A DNA stretch of 64,000 nt from Isoetes taiwanensis (Eukaryota > Streptophyta > Lycopodiopsida > Isoetales > Isoetaceae), in the NCBI GenBank assembly GCA_021234155.1, contig JAJEKV010000034.1, forward strand, positions 6,058,028-6,122,027, in the 5' to 3' direction. The notes below the pieces were generated by a model that ran no database searches, was not told where the DNA came from, and saw only the letters and a list, made by a program, of their open reading frames with translations. Shown here in pieces: positions 35,549-47,384 of the stretch. Position 1 is the first letter of the stretch. Each line of letters starts with the position of its first letter. Made by a program: the position numbers and the translations under genes.

Positions 35549-35893
35549 ATGAATGCCAACCAATGCTCTATTATTCTGAGAGACTTCTTTGCCAACACAA
35601 TGCATATCCATGAACCTAATTTTGTCTCAGGAAGAAGATTAGGCAGGCCTGGATTCCACACTCGTCCCATCCTGGTCAAATTTCATAGCAAAGAGTCACG
35701 GGACAGAATTATGCACAACAAAAGTGTCCTAAAGGATGCAAAGGGTATCTGGCTGGATTCTGATTTAACTCCAGCACAGCTAGAATTCAGAAGAAAGGAA
35801 TGGGCAAAAGTCAAGGAATCACGCAGTGCAGGATTTGTAGCATATTTGGATCAGAGTGGGAAGGCTGTCATTACATCCAGGAAACGGAATTAG
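35549..35893 (+). CDS. LINE ORF1-like C-terminal domain (RNA-binding), 5'-truncated
   Basis: 114 codons with an RRM-edge segment (VSGRRLGRPGF, then RPILVKFHSKESRDRIM) and a following domain (IWLDSDLTPAQLEFRRKEW, VKESRSAGFVAYLD, ITSRKRN). This pattern (RP-I-VKF, a basic helix, then LTPAQ with a following K/R-rich helix) is that of the Transposase_22/L1 ORF1p C-terminal domain known mainly from animal L1 and some algal and bryophyte LINEs. The ORF closes with TAG, and the endonuclease follows in the same frame. Assignment is by motif recall; a profile search would settle it. Confidence 0.6.
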   Translation: MNANQCSIILRDFFANTMHIHEPNFVSGRRLGRPGFHTRPILVKFHSKESRDRIMHNKSVLKDAKGIWLDSDLTPAQLEFRRKEWAKVKESRSAGFVAYLDQSGKAVITSRKRN

Positions 35894-38800
35894 GGATGCG
35901 GGGCCCTGAAGGTTTGCTTATGGAATGCACATGGACTGAGCCAATCTAAAGTAGATGCTACTGTAGATATATGGAAGCAGTATGATCTTTTATTTTTCAC
36001 TGAAACTTGGGCACATCAAACACGTGCTTTGCCAGATATCCCAGGGTTTGCAGTAACAGGAGAGAGGTGGAATGCAAAAAGATCAAAGGTTGGTAGAGGG
36101 TTTGGTGGCATGGCGGTGTACGCTAAAAATGGCTTGGCAAGCAGCGTGCAGGTTCTAGAACCAAATCTTAGCAAATAGTATATATGGCTCAAAGTTAAAA
36201 CAAAAAGCAGAATTCTATTTTTTGCTATATGCTATTATGCGCCATGCAATTCGTCCACTCATGACAATTTGGACATAAATCTGGAAGATCCATTCGGTAA
36301 ACTATGTGTAGATGTTTTGAAATATCAGAACCAAGGAGATGTGTTTGTTCTAGGGGACTTCAACTCACGGACAGCTAGCAAACAGGCTAAAGCCTATGAG
36401 AAGCTGGATGTGCATCTAAACGAGATTGAAGATTCTGCATTCCACAGAGTGTCAGACGACACAATCTCAAACCATATGGGAGAACTTTTGCTGGAATTCT
36501 GTACTATATGCCAAGTAAAGATTGTGAACGGGTTACCTCAATTCCCAGGCTCTGGAAAATACACTTGTGTAAACCATGCAGGGGCCAGTACAATTGATTA
36601 TATTTTGACCAAAAGCATGGACATGATTGAAAGCTGCAGTGTTGGGGAGAAGCTACCCGAATCTGATCACCTACCTATGCATGTGGTAATCAAATGTGGA
36701 ATAGAATCAGAATTCCAAGAGGCCACTTTTCAGCCCAAACTCAAGATTGACTGTAAAACATATCACAAACTTGTAGAGTTCTTGATGTCCAAAGCCATGT
36801 GGACGGGCAACCTGGCGGAAGATGCTCATATTTTTGCCAAACTCGTATTGCAAGCTGCCTCTGAGGTCTTCGGGTACACCAGAAAACGCTCACAGCATAA
36901 ACCATGTAATTCGTGGTGGGACATGGAATGCACAGAAGCACGAGCTAAGTTACCAAGGCACTGCATTGCAAAGCCAACCTGGTACAAGCGGTTCTTGAGA
37001 ACTAAAAAGCGGATATTCTATAAACAGAGGCAGGCAGACCTCTGTATCCAATTCACAAAAGCGCCCAAGTCTTTTTGGAGCACGTTGCAAGCTAAGCAAG
37101 ATTATCCAATGCTAAATTTAGAGGCCTTGTCTAAATTGGTTAAAGATATCTATGAAAAGGATAAAACTGATGGCATGCAAGTTCTGACCACTCACGGTTC
37201 ACTGTTTACAGAGGCAGAAGTACAAGAAGCAGTTTCAGAAATGGCAAATGGTAAAGCACATGATCTAGATGGCATTTGCATAGAGCTGGTGAAATGGAGC
37301 GGACAGAAAACATGGGCAGTACTGACACGATTGCTGAATGGCAGTGTGAACGAAGGCCTTCCTGCTAGCTGGAAACTCAATAGAGTACATCCTATTCACA
37401 AGTCAGGTGACAAGACAGAGGCAGCAAATTACAGAACCATATTGATTGGGAGCACATTTGCCAAGATACTGGGAAGCCTGTTAGAGAAGAAACTTAGTTG
37501 CTGGGCGGAAGAAAACAAAAAACGGTCAGGGTTCCAGGCAGGATTTCGCAGAGAGCATAACACTTTGGACCATGCCCTTGCTCTCAGAGTGCTTGTCGAA
37601 AAGGCAAAGGCCCCTAAGCATGCTCTGTATGTTGCATTTATTGACTTCTCCAAAGCATTTGATACAGTCTCCAGGAGAGAACTAGGTGAGCGAATGGCAC
37701 GCATTGGAGTTCCCAACGAGATAAGAGGCGCAGTCTCACATTTGTACTTAGAGGTACTCATTAAACTAAGCTGGGATGTGAATGATGTGGTCAGAAGCAC
37801 CATTGGTGTACGCCAAGGATGCCCGCTTTCTCCTACTTTATTTGGCCTATTCATAGATGAACTTGAGGAATGGCTCAGAATGAGATCCTTGGCAGGTACA
37901 CCACTCGGTTCATACATAGTTCTTATGTATGCAGACGATGTGGCTTTGATGGCAAACAAGGAGAAAGTTTTACAATGCCACCTGGATAGTCTGGAAGCAT
38001 TTAGTACTGCTAGGCAAATGAAAGTAAATCTTTCAAAATCAAAGGTTATGATCTTTGGAACTAGGGATCGGCCAACATTCATGTATGGTGGAAGCGAGCT
38101 GCAGACAGTAGAATGTTACAGGTATTTAGGGATAGACTTTTCCTCTAAATATAACTGGAAGGAATGCATTAAAAATAGAGTCACGGGAGGCAAATCTGCA
38201 CTATACAGTATGTTGTACAGGTGTTCCAAGGCAGCATTGCATAACTGGGGATTGAAGAAGATTCTGTTCAAAACATTGGTGCAAACAGTCACCCTTTATG
38301 GTTCACCTATCTGGGGGCCGAATATCTCCAAGAAACTTTGGAATCAAATTGAAAATGTGCAGAAAACCTTTATTCAGCATGAGCTTGGCACTAGATACCA
38401 GATCCCATATGCAATCTTGCTTGCTGAAACAGGATTGCTCCCGCTGGAAGTGGAGGCTTTGTTCCAAGCCATTAATTTTATAAACAGGTTGAAAAAGCAG
38501 GCACCGGACAGATTATCTTATGCAGCAATGATAAATTCTGAGCAACAAGGGTGGTATCGGGAACTGATGAATTGGGCAGGTAGATGGGGGCGTAGGTTTA
38601 ACCGGCCGGAGAACAAACTCGATGCACGACTCGGGCCGGGTTCGGGTTGGCCAATGCAAATTTGTGGTCCTCCCGTGCAGCCGGATGCACCATTACAAGA
38701 CCTATATTAATCAGACTCTAGAGCAGGGCAGCCAGGGGTACTTGGATTCGGACATCCCGAAGCCATTGAAACAAGTAATTGCACGATACAGAACCAGTTC

Positions 38801-39053
38801 CCATAGATTAGCTATTGAGACAGGGAGATGGTACAAAATCCCAACCGAGGAAAGGACTTGCAAGGCCTGCGCTACGCAATGTATAGAAGATGAAGATCAT
38901 GTATTTGCCTGCTGCCCAGCATATTCAGAAATCAGAGAGAAATTCACAATCCAAGTTCAAGATTTCAGATCCTTGTTTTCACTATCATATTTCGATTTGG
39001 GCATATACTTAAGGGCGGTGGATGCACACCGTTCCTTACTACTAAAGTTATGA
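35894..39053 (+). pseudogene. LINE endonuclease-reverse transcriptase (ORF2), nearly intact
   Basis: Endonuclease motifs are LKVCLWNAHGL, LLFFTETW, GGMAVYAKN, CYYAPCNSS, VFVLGDFNSR, TIDYILTK and ESDHLPMHV. RT motifs are NRVHPIHKSGDKTEAANYR, SGFQAGFRREHNTLDHALAL, VAFIDFSKAFDTVSR, VRQGCPLSPTLFGLFIDEL and the catalytic VLMYADDVALM (about 37930), then YRYLGIDFS. The C-terminus has CKACATQCIEDEDHVFACC, a Cys/His cluster typical of I/Jockey- and Tad-like elements. One TAG at 36176 and one frameshift near 38620 interrupt it; 36269-38710 is one open frame of 813 codons. The frame continues from ORF1 without an ATG. Confidence 0.88.
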
Positions 39054-39103
39054 TTGTAATAATTTGCAGGCTCCATGGCTCTCTTCAGGGTCCTAAGTGA
39101 GCT

Positions 39104-39105
<2 letters not shown>

Positions 39106-39157
<52 letters not shown>
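39106..39157 (+). repeat. (TAAA)n tail of the LINE
   Basis: About twelve TAAA units directly after the LINE 3' end. Simple-repeat tails instead of poly(A) are typical of several non-L1 LINE clades. Confidence 0.9.
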
Positions 39158-39159
<2 letters not shown>

Positions 39160-39661
39160 ATTATCTATTATGATCGATGTGTTATTGTCGTCAGAAGTAA
39201 TCCTGTTCTGCAACAATTGGGTTTTCCTGTGCTAAATGTATTGGCCGTTTAACGAATTGTTTTTGTCAGACATTGAAGTTGTTAATTAGTGTATAAGTCC
39301 TCGTTGTAATATAAATGTTTAGTGCTTGACGAATAAGGCTTTGGAAATTTATGCCAAGGTAACTCACTTGATACCCCATAATTGGCTCCCATCTTCATTG
39401 AATTGAAGACTTACTTTCGAAACATTTGGTCGTCATCTTCCAAAGGTTTCTAGGGAACCAAGTATAATCTTTGGAATGGATGTGTCACATGCAACCCCAT
39501 TCTCGTCAAATTCGCCATCAATTGCAGTTGTAAGGTTACACTGTGTGTGTATTTGACATTTCAAATTTCAATTCATTACATTCCTATTTTGACTTGTAGG
39601 TAGTGGGCTCTACAGATTGGCCAACGATATTTCAGTTTGACGCACAAGTCAAAATACAATA

Positions 39662-40290
39662 AAAAAAATGTGAAAGTATCAACACGCTGTACTGACCGCA
39701 TGCAGGAACTGAAGAACTTGCTTCATCAAGAAGTGACATTTTCCCTTTTGAATCGATGACATGTGCATTTTCCAGTGGAGTAATGAGGTAATCCATTGGC
39801 GCAGATGAAGACGAGGAATTGATACGTTCGTGAGCAGAACAAAAATGGTGAAACGCCAAACAGAGCGTATTTGTGTCCTAACAAATTGGTGCACTGCAGC
39901 CACCAAACATTTTCCTCCAAAATGTTTGTTGCAGACCATCCATGACCATGCATCAGCCCATCCATGCATCCCTATGAGCTGTCAAGATCTTTACCATTCA
40001 TGTTTAAAGCGGACGGCGGGGATCATACCATTTCAATCACTTTCTTTCCAGATAATAAGTTGGAGCAACCAAAGCACAGCTCAGAAGACAATCATAGAAA
40101 TGTGAAAGTATCATTGCGCTGTATTGACCACATGCAGGAACCGAAGAACTTGCTTCATCAGGAAGCGGCATTTTCCCTTTTGGGTCGATGACTTGTGCAT
40201 TTTCCGGTGGAGCAACGAGACAATCCATTGGCGCACATGGAGACGGGGAACTGATACGCTCGTCAGCAGAACGAGAATCCGGTGGAGTAA
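39662..40290. repeat. Duplicated 190-bp segment within the Argonaute locus
   Basis: 39665-39850 and 40103-40290 are diverged copies (shared blocks GAACTTGCTTCATCA, ATTTTCCCTTTTG and CCATTGGCGCA). Each starts with AATGTGAAAGTATCA and contains a CATGCAG|GAAC acceptor-like junction. A coding role (Argonaute or other) could not be assigned. Confidence 0.75.
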
Positions 40291-40530
40291 CGAGGCAATG
40301 GAATTCATTCAATTTTGGAGTTTCCCTTCTATTTCCATTTTTTACTGATTTTTTCTTTCTCAAATATTACGCATCCCCTTTCTCTTTCTAATAACTTTAA
40401 GCCAGAATACTACCACGACAAATAAACATGACGTTCAACATTGCCATCACATATTATCTCATACATGAATATCACGTCAAAAGCCACCAAAGGCCAAGAT
40501 CTAACTCTCAACGTCTCCTCATTATCGGAA

Positions 40531-40643
40531 GTAAGTATCGGAACAAAATAATTGCCTCCACAGCTTGTTGTACTCAGCTTCCTACCCCTTTATGACTATA
40601 TATACTTCTCCCCTATCTTTCAGGTTCACCTTATTGTATTGTG
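40531..40643 (+). repeat. Third, truncated copy of the Argonaute exon-flank repeat
   Basis: It matches 47976-48094 and 47563-47678 (GTAAGTATCGGAACAAAAT, GCCTCCACAGCTTGTTGT, TTATTGTATTGTGG) and stops just before the exon sequence encoding FRDGVSESQF. It marks the left side of the material inserted in the pseudogene. Confidence 0.8.
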
Positions 40644-40644
40644 G

Positions 40645-40800
40645 AGCAGCTGCGCCATTTAAACCAAAATCGGCCAGCTGCGCCAGTTACCAGGCAAAGG
40701 AAAATGGCCCGTTTACAGGTAAATGCCGCGGTGAAGCTGCGCCATTTAAAGGTAAATGGCGCGATAACGCCATTTCGCAAATGGAGCAGCACGAGCGACA
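40645..40800. repeat. GC-rich minisatellite with a perfect stem-loop
   Basis: Repeated AGCTGCGCCA(T/G)TT-like motifs alternate with TAAATGGCGC/AAATGCCGC. At 40739-40762 GCGCCATTTA and TAAATGGCGC form a perfect 10-bp stem with the 4-base loop AAGG. The block is far more GC-rich than its surroundings. Confidence 0.75.
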
Positions 40801-41332
40801 CTAGCAGATATGAGTAATATGAGTATACATGCACCTGTAGGGAACAACTAGACCAACACATTACATTGTTCTAATGGATGAGATTGATTTCAGTGTTGAT
40901 GAACTACAACATTTGATAAATTCCTAGGATGGGTCCTATGATAGGCATACACTGGCCGATAGTGAAGTGGTGTTCTCATTGAGCTTTATAAAACATTGAG
41001 TACAAATGGATCCCTCACTAGGGATAGATAAATTTGGAAATATGAACTTTAAATGCTCCGAAACTAGACAATAATCGAGAGCATGATGAACTGAAGAATA
41101 CAACATAAAAGATGGTTCTATCCGCCACTTGGTCGATGCAAAGGTGAGAAGACTCAGTGACTGCTCCTCATCGGGAAGAAGAACCACGCCTTCTTAGGTT
41201 TTTGAGGAAACCCAAGCAAATAGTTGAAGCACGACCCCACGCACTATGGCAACCACAAGACCTTAAACAATCCTGCAGAATCAAAGCTGAAAGAAAAATA
41301 ACCCGTCAATGAGTTAGATGCCATAGGCAAGA

Positions 41333-41800
41333 AGACTCGGAGGCTCCAGGGCCACGCCGAGAAAGAAACAACAGCCGACCAATCGGGAACCGTCCGCGGA
41401 ATGACCATCGCAGGAAAAAACAACCGATTAGTGCTGCCTCGGAGGCTACAGCGCCACGCCGAGAAAAAACAATAAATATGATCTCGGAGGCAACAGCGCC
41501 ACGCCGAGAGAAACCATGAATAATAAATATTGACTCAGAGGCTACAATGCCACACCGAGAGAAAACATGAATGAATAAATAAAATACTAGTGCCATGAGA
41601 AAGAAACAACAGCCGACCAATCGGAAACTGTCCGCGAAAAATGATCCTCGCGGGAAACACAACCGATTAATGCTGCCTCGGAGGCTACGTTGCCACGCCG
41701 AGAGAAAATGAAAAAGAGTTATGCCTCAGAAGCTATAGTGCCATGCCGAAAAAGAGTAAACTAATAAGTATGCCTCAGAGGCTACAAAGCCACGCTGAGG
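41333..41800. repeat. Array of about seven hairpin-forming units
   Basis: The core CTCGGAGGCTACAGCGCCAC followed by GCCGAG recurs with changes at about 41335, 41438, 41484, 41533, 41678, 41726 and 41775. Outer arms CTCGG/CCGAG and inner GGC/GCC pair to form a hairpin. Several units have paired changes (CTCAG with CTGAG in the last). A longer block with AACAACAGCCGACCAATCGG is also duplicated (41361 and 41599), so the array grew by segmental duplication. Noncoding; function unknown. Confidence 0.8.
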
Positions 41801-41895
41801 AAATAAAGAATGCAAATGTAAAGGACATAGAAAAGAGGAAATAATGGACACGATCAAATGCAAATAACCATCAAGGGAGGGAGGGTGAGGGAAAC

Positions 41896-42044
41896 TGATA
41901 GGATAGAGAAGAAGGAGAAATCTAGCTCAAGAGAACGCCGATGATAGAACAATGAAGAGAGGCTGAATAAATAGGAGGAGTGACAAAGGGACGTCCCCAT
42001 CCAAGGAATGTCGGTTCTATTGCTGTCGCAATAGAACCGTGGCA
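41896..42044 (-). repeat. 149-bp terminal direct repeat, left copy
   Basis: 148 of 149 bases match 47385-47533. It contains a perfect 12-bp inverted repeat (CGGTTCTATTGC, loop TGTC, GCAATAGAACCG) at 42012-42039. Confidence 0.93.
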
Positions 42045-45000
42045 TATGATAGGCATACACTGGCCGATAGAAGAGGAACAAACTCAAAAACTACTCCGCA
42101 TGGAGACTGAAAAGAAGAGAAGCTAAAGAGAAATATAGTATAAGGAAAGGGAGAAACGAGTCTACAAGGGTCACTAGAAAGAATGCACAGATAAGGCTGA
42201 TGGGACGGCGGAACAAAATGGATCTAAAAATGGCAACAACAAAGGCACAAGAACAGACAGAACATCGAAAGAGCCGATGGAAGGAATGACGAGTGAAGAA
42301 GAACACATAAAAAGGAAGAACATAATGCAGTAGAAAGGAGCCAGGTAAGTGGGAGCCAGAATGGATAGTGACATGGGAAACAAGGCGACTAAGAAAATAG
42401 GCAAGTGAAGCAAAGTAAAAGGTCAAAATAAAAGAGAGCGAAAAAGAAGAAAGTGGAGGTGGACGAGGATAAAACTCAGCAAGAAAAGCGGACAGAGAAA
42501 AGGAATCAATGATCCACATCGTTAACGAATAAACAATGAAAAAACACACACGGAACAAATGAATACATGGAACCAAAGGAAGGATAGAAACACGAACCAA
42601 CAAGGAACTAAAAGAGCAAAAAGAAGTCAACAAAATTGCCAAACAGAGAGTGAACAAAAATGAGCTAGAGACCAGAAAAACATGACTAATATGGTGCCAA
42701 ACAGGACGGGCCAATGGGTGGAAAATTAATAGTATCCAAAAACTACACATATAGGGAGCAAGGGCAACAGAAGAAGTCCTAAGATGTTGAAACAAACGGT
42801 ACTAACATGAACCCAAAGGAAGTAACCTAACCCACAGAGACAACACGAGACAACAACCGAAGAGACCGAAAAATGGGACCACAAAAAAGATAAGAAATTG
42901 AACAAGTGTTGTACAAAGGCAAGAGTATCGAAGCAAAAAGAGGAGCCCAAAAAGGGGGAATGCAACTGCAAATAGGATGACTAAAGCGAAAGATAGAGAA
43001 GTAGGAACAACATGACCAACCACCGGATAGGTAACTCTATAAATGAATGGCTCAATAGACCGAACGAGGCAGAAGGAGCAAGTAGGGAGTGGAGGAGAGG
43101 GCTCATTGAGCGCCAAAGAGCAACGGAGGCAACTAGAGTAAATTGGAGCAAAGAAGACCAGAGAAGACAGAGCCAAAGGAGCAATGAAAAATAGAATGGG
43201 ACGTATATTGGAATCCGAACAAGAGGATGCATAAAAGTGAAGGATGCAATGGAACAATGCAAAGAAAGATAGAAATGGAAGATAAAAATAAAGGAAACAA
43301 CGGAACAATGCAGGAAGAGATGGGGAAAGGAACTAATAGGATAATATCAGACAAAGCCATGAACATGACGACATCAACAAAATAAAGATCTCAAATGACT
43401 AACGAACTACAATAAATGACGAATGAAGCAGAAAATATTACACAACGGATACTATAAGCCAAACTAACCTAACTAGCAAGAAAACAAAGAGCAAAAAGAC
43501 CAAAGAAGGGATGATGCAACTGAAGGAGTAATAATGTCAACAAAAATCAAAGAAAGAAAGATGCAACTAAAGGAGTAATAACGTCGAGAAAGTTGAACAA
43601 AATAAGAAGCCAAAGGAACTCAGAGAATGAAACAATGCAAACACAAGAAATAGAATAGAATAGAATATGATTTTATCGTCCACGGAGACCAAATAGAGAA
43701 ATATGAAATAGAGAAATGACATCAAATAAAGCTACTGGGATTATAAAGAGCATATAGCAACTGGAGTGCAACAAAGCTACAATGGAGGGGGCGGATGGAA
43801 TTGGTGAAAGAGGAGGCAATGGAATCAAGTCAAAACCAGAAAGAGGGATCAATGGGGTAGGAGGACCCGGACGCAAGAGCAACAAAGGTCAAGGTGATAA
43901 ATAAAAAAGGCCAATCAGGCAGGAAGTCTGAAAAGCCCGAAAGAACACAAAAAGTCGTGGAAAAGAGGAAGCACAAGTAACATGATTGAAAGATTATGGT
44001 AAAATAACTAAGGGGTGAACAAGGCAAGATTTGGACAAACAAGAAACCAAATGAACATGAGAAATAAAAGCCAAAGGAAGAAACAAATCTATAAGGTTCA
44101 ATGCAAAAAAGGTGAAACAGAATGCATAGATAAGAAGATGCACTTAAAGAGTAGAAGCCATTGAGAGAAATGGGTCTACAAGGATCAATGCAACAAATGA
44201 AACAAACTGCACGGATAAGGGGCTGATGGAAAACATGAAGCAAGTGGAAGAACAGGGTAAGAGAAACAATTAAGGAGGTCTAAAATACCAGAACAAGGGA
44301 GTACATCAAGTGCTAAATGAAGTAACAAAAAACAAAGGTAATAGAATACTGGAACAAACATGGCATACAAGACAAGGAAAAGTGTCAAGAGTCCCAAAAC
44401 AATAAAAAACATCATGGAAAAGAAACTATGCTAGAGTACCAAACCAAGGAAACGCATCAAGTGAAGAAATGGAACAATGCAGTGAAAAATGGACAAGGAA
44501 CTACTAGGATAAGAATAAATAAATCTACGACAAAACAACCACAACAATAAAGACCTGACCAAATTAATGCACTAAAGAATATCACCGCATAAGAAACAGA
44601 GCGATCAAAAATTGAACACCACGTCCAAAGATAACAAATGAGGCAGCAATGGCACTAAACGTATGGACGGTGATGTCATATAGCCCTAGAGTCAATCAGA
44701 ATAATGGAAACGGGGAATAATAGAGACGACGAGAAAAATAAAAGACACAGGACAAATGAAATCAGCACACTCAAATCTCGAAATAAAGCAATACCATGGA
44801 AAAGAGAAACTCCAAAGCTAGCTTTGGAAGAGAGTGGGCAAAGGTAATCTAGAAAGAGAAACGGAAAAGCAACCACCAATGGAAACCATCACCTTCTGAA
44901 AAAATCAAATGTATTTATCATAGCCTTCTCCATCCGAATCTCAAAAGACGAACAAAATAGATCCACTTCCACATTTAAATCACTAGCAATCATACCATGA

Positions 45001-45646
45001 CTCCCTCATAGAAAGATAAAGAAAAACGGACATGCAGCCAAATGTAAAACTATGAAAATACAATATAGAGCTGGCATGTAGAAAATCACAGATGTACAAG
45101 CTCTCGAACCAATATCCCCAAGCTATAAATCATGGGCCAAAAAGATAAACGCGCAACGAGGCAAGAAAGGAACATTGAAGGAACAATATGAACAAAGACA
45201 TAATACAAGTGCCAATGGGGCAAAAGGGACTAATGAATAACTCAACAAGTGGGGCATGGAAGATATAATAGTGTCCAAGGCACATCATATGTCAACAAAA
45301 GCAGTAGAGAAAGCCGAAGAACAAGAGTAAATTTAAGCCAATGAAATAAATGGTGCGAAAACTAACAAACTGAAAAACAAGTCCATATGGCAATCAAGAA
45401 TAATGGAACCAATCTAGATGGAGTATCATGATGTCGTGGGATGAATCGAAGTACAAAACAAGATCCATAGAAAATCGGCAGGTGAACCTTAGGAGGACAA
45501 AATATCACATACCAAGGCAATTGAATGAAAATGTGAATACAACAATATATCTTGCCAAAAAACTAACGAAAGACATTGATGGACAAAAAAACATTCTATG
45601 GATAATCAATAAGGTGATGTCTTGCCGTTAGTATAAGGATAAAAAC

Positions 45647-46410
45647 CGAGATCTCTATAAAAGGAAACGCCTCAAAATAGGACTAAACTCATCTGGATCT
45701 CCACAACGACAAAGAAAAGCCCAACTAGACCATACATGGCACTCGAAGGACCAAGATTCGAAAAATGAATTAACCAATGCCTAGTCAAAATTGACGCGCC
45801 AAATGAATGAAATGAGAAAACAAACCATACCTAGGTTGCGCTCGAAAAAATCCATGAAGAATTGGCAGGCATACACTAGGAAGATGAAAATATCATATAC
45901 CAAAGGCAAGAAACGATAATATGTCTCGAGAAAGATGTTTTATAAAAATGAACAAGAAAACATATTCTGGACGAGAAACAATAAGGATAAGAGATGTCAA
46001 CCCATTAATATAAGGATTAAAGCCTAGATCTTTACAAAAGAAAACATTTTAAAATAGGACTATAGTCATATAGATCTCCACAACCACAAAAGAAGGCCTG
46101 ACTAGACCATACATGAAATGTAATACTGCGATCCATGTCTATCCAACAACATCTACTAAATTTACCTCCAAACAATTTAAAAAGGAAGATAAAATTTGGT
46201 GTAACGGTAGTAACTTTGCAATCCACGATGAAAGATAAAGACTACCCCAAAACAATCACAATGAAAAATAAAATGACCCTAAACCATTGACTCTGAAAAC
46301 ACATTTCATACGAAGTTTGAACCTATGAAAAATGGACTCCAAATCATTGAATCGGAAAAATCGTTTCATCCGAAGTTTGAACCCATCATTTCATCCGAAG
46401 TTTGAACCCA
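45647..46410. repeat. Internal repeats in the purine-rich element body
   Basis: 45647-45740 and 46025-46112 are diverged copies of one 90-bp segment (AGATCT, AAATAGGACTA, GATCTCCACAAC, TAGACCATACATG). Further on, the unit CATTTCATCCGAAGTTTGAA or close variants occurs three times (about 46302, 46363, 46387). Confidence 0.75.
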
Positions 46411-47384
46411 TGACCATAAAAATGACAATAATCGAGCTAACCAATGCACCATGCCAAATTTTATTGATAAATTACTAACTGCTAATAAAAATAACCTGCT
46501 AACGAACCGACTTACAGAACTGATTTACACAGGGAAAGTTTTCGGTTAAGAAGCTTGAGAGTTGTGGCAGCGATCCGAGTCCTTACAAGGTCGCCACGAT
46601 CTGAGTTTATACTGCAAGATCCAGGTTCAACTTCAGATCCTTGTTACCAAAGGTCCAGAGGTTAGAATCGGCTCAAAAACTGGCCTTAACAAACGAATCG
46701 AAGCTGGGTCCCTATACAAGCACAAACAACCATGAAAACGGCCCAGCCAAAAGGCCCTCATACTAAACATCAAGGCAAAAAACTTGAAATCAATATGAAC
46801 AAGAATCAAATGAGGGTTTGCAACCATCGATATGCCGAACCACAGATAGCATCTGCAAAAAAATAGAATAATAAAGGCATATCATCCGGCCCTGTGCTGC
46901 AGAAAGATTCACTCCAATCATCGATTCATGCCCTATTCCTGGCAAGATCAGAAAGACAACAGATTAAAAGCTATCCACAAATATGTTGCATGGCCTACAA
47001 GGATTCTACAAACCAAAGAAGTGGATTCATGCGAAACCCTCATCGCTAACTAAGAACCCATTCAAAATAGAAACCAAGAAAACCCAAATCTAGATTGCAC
47101 AAAAAATCTGATCCAAAAAATGATTCCCTTAAGGTTTTATGAGAACCAGCAGCTGATAGCGATGACCGAATCCAAGCCGGAGGAAGAGCCGTACTGCAGA
47201 GTTTCCTGAAAAAGCTAAAGAAACTTGAAGAGAAATGGAAAAGAGCACAGAAATCCAACATCCCAAGCAGAGAAACAAAAAAGGAACATTATCACCAAAC
47301 CGCTTGCAGTATCGCCAAACAGCAAAGGCGAGATATCTTAGCAGCTTATCTAAGAAAGATTAAACATAAGAATAGTCTTTAAAC

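Larger units (their letters stand above)
35549..39157 (+). mobile_element. LINE of a second lineage, with L1-ORF1p-like N-terminal part and (TAAA)n tail
   Basis: A + strand non-LTR element, 5'-truncated at about 35540. It contains an ORF1-like C-terminal domain, APE endonuclease, RT and a C-terminal Cys/His motif, followed by a 3' tail of TAAA repeats (39106-39157). It lacks DUF4283 and zf-RVT and so differs clearly from the other three LINEs in the window. It has only two TAG codons and one frameshift over 3.5 kb and is therefore the youngest-looking LINE here. It lies just upstream of the Argonaute relic. No target-site duplication was identified. Confidence 0.88.

Noticed and set aside
37429-38082. 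Minus-strand ORF of 217 codons
   Set aside because: Shadow of the intact LINE reverse transcriptase on the + strand.
41333-41800. CRISPR array
   Set aside because: The units are diverged and unequal in spacing, the spacers are not distinct sequences of constant length, the genome is a plant nucleus and no cas-like gene is present.
42091-44415. Long minus-strand ORFs (up to 234 codons) rich in Phe, Leu and Ser
   Set aside because: They follow from the purine-rich + strand of the repeat element; codons TTT, TCT and CTT dominate, several overlap in different frames, and no domain is recognisable.
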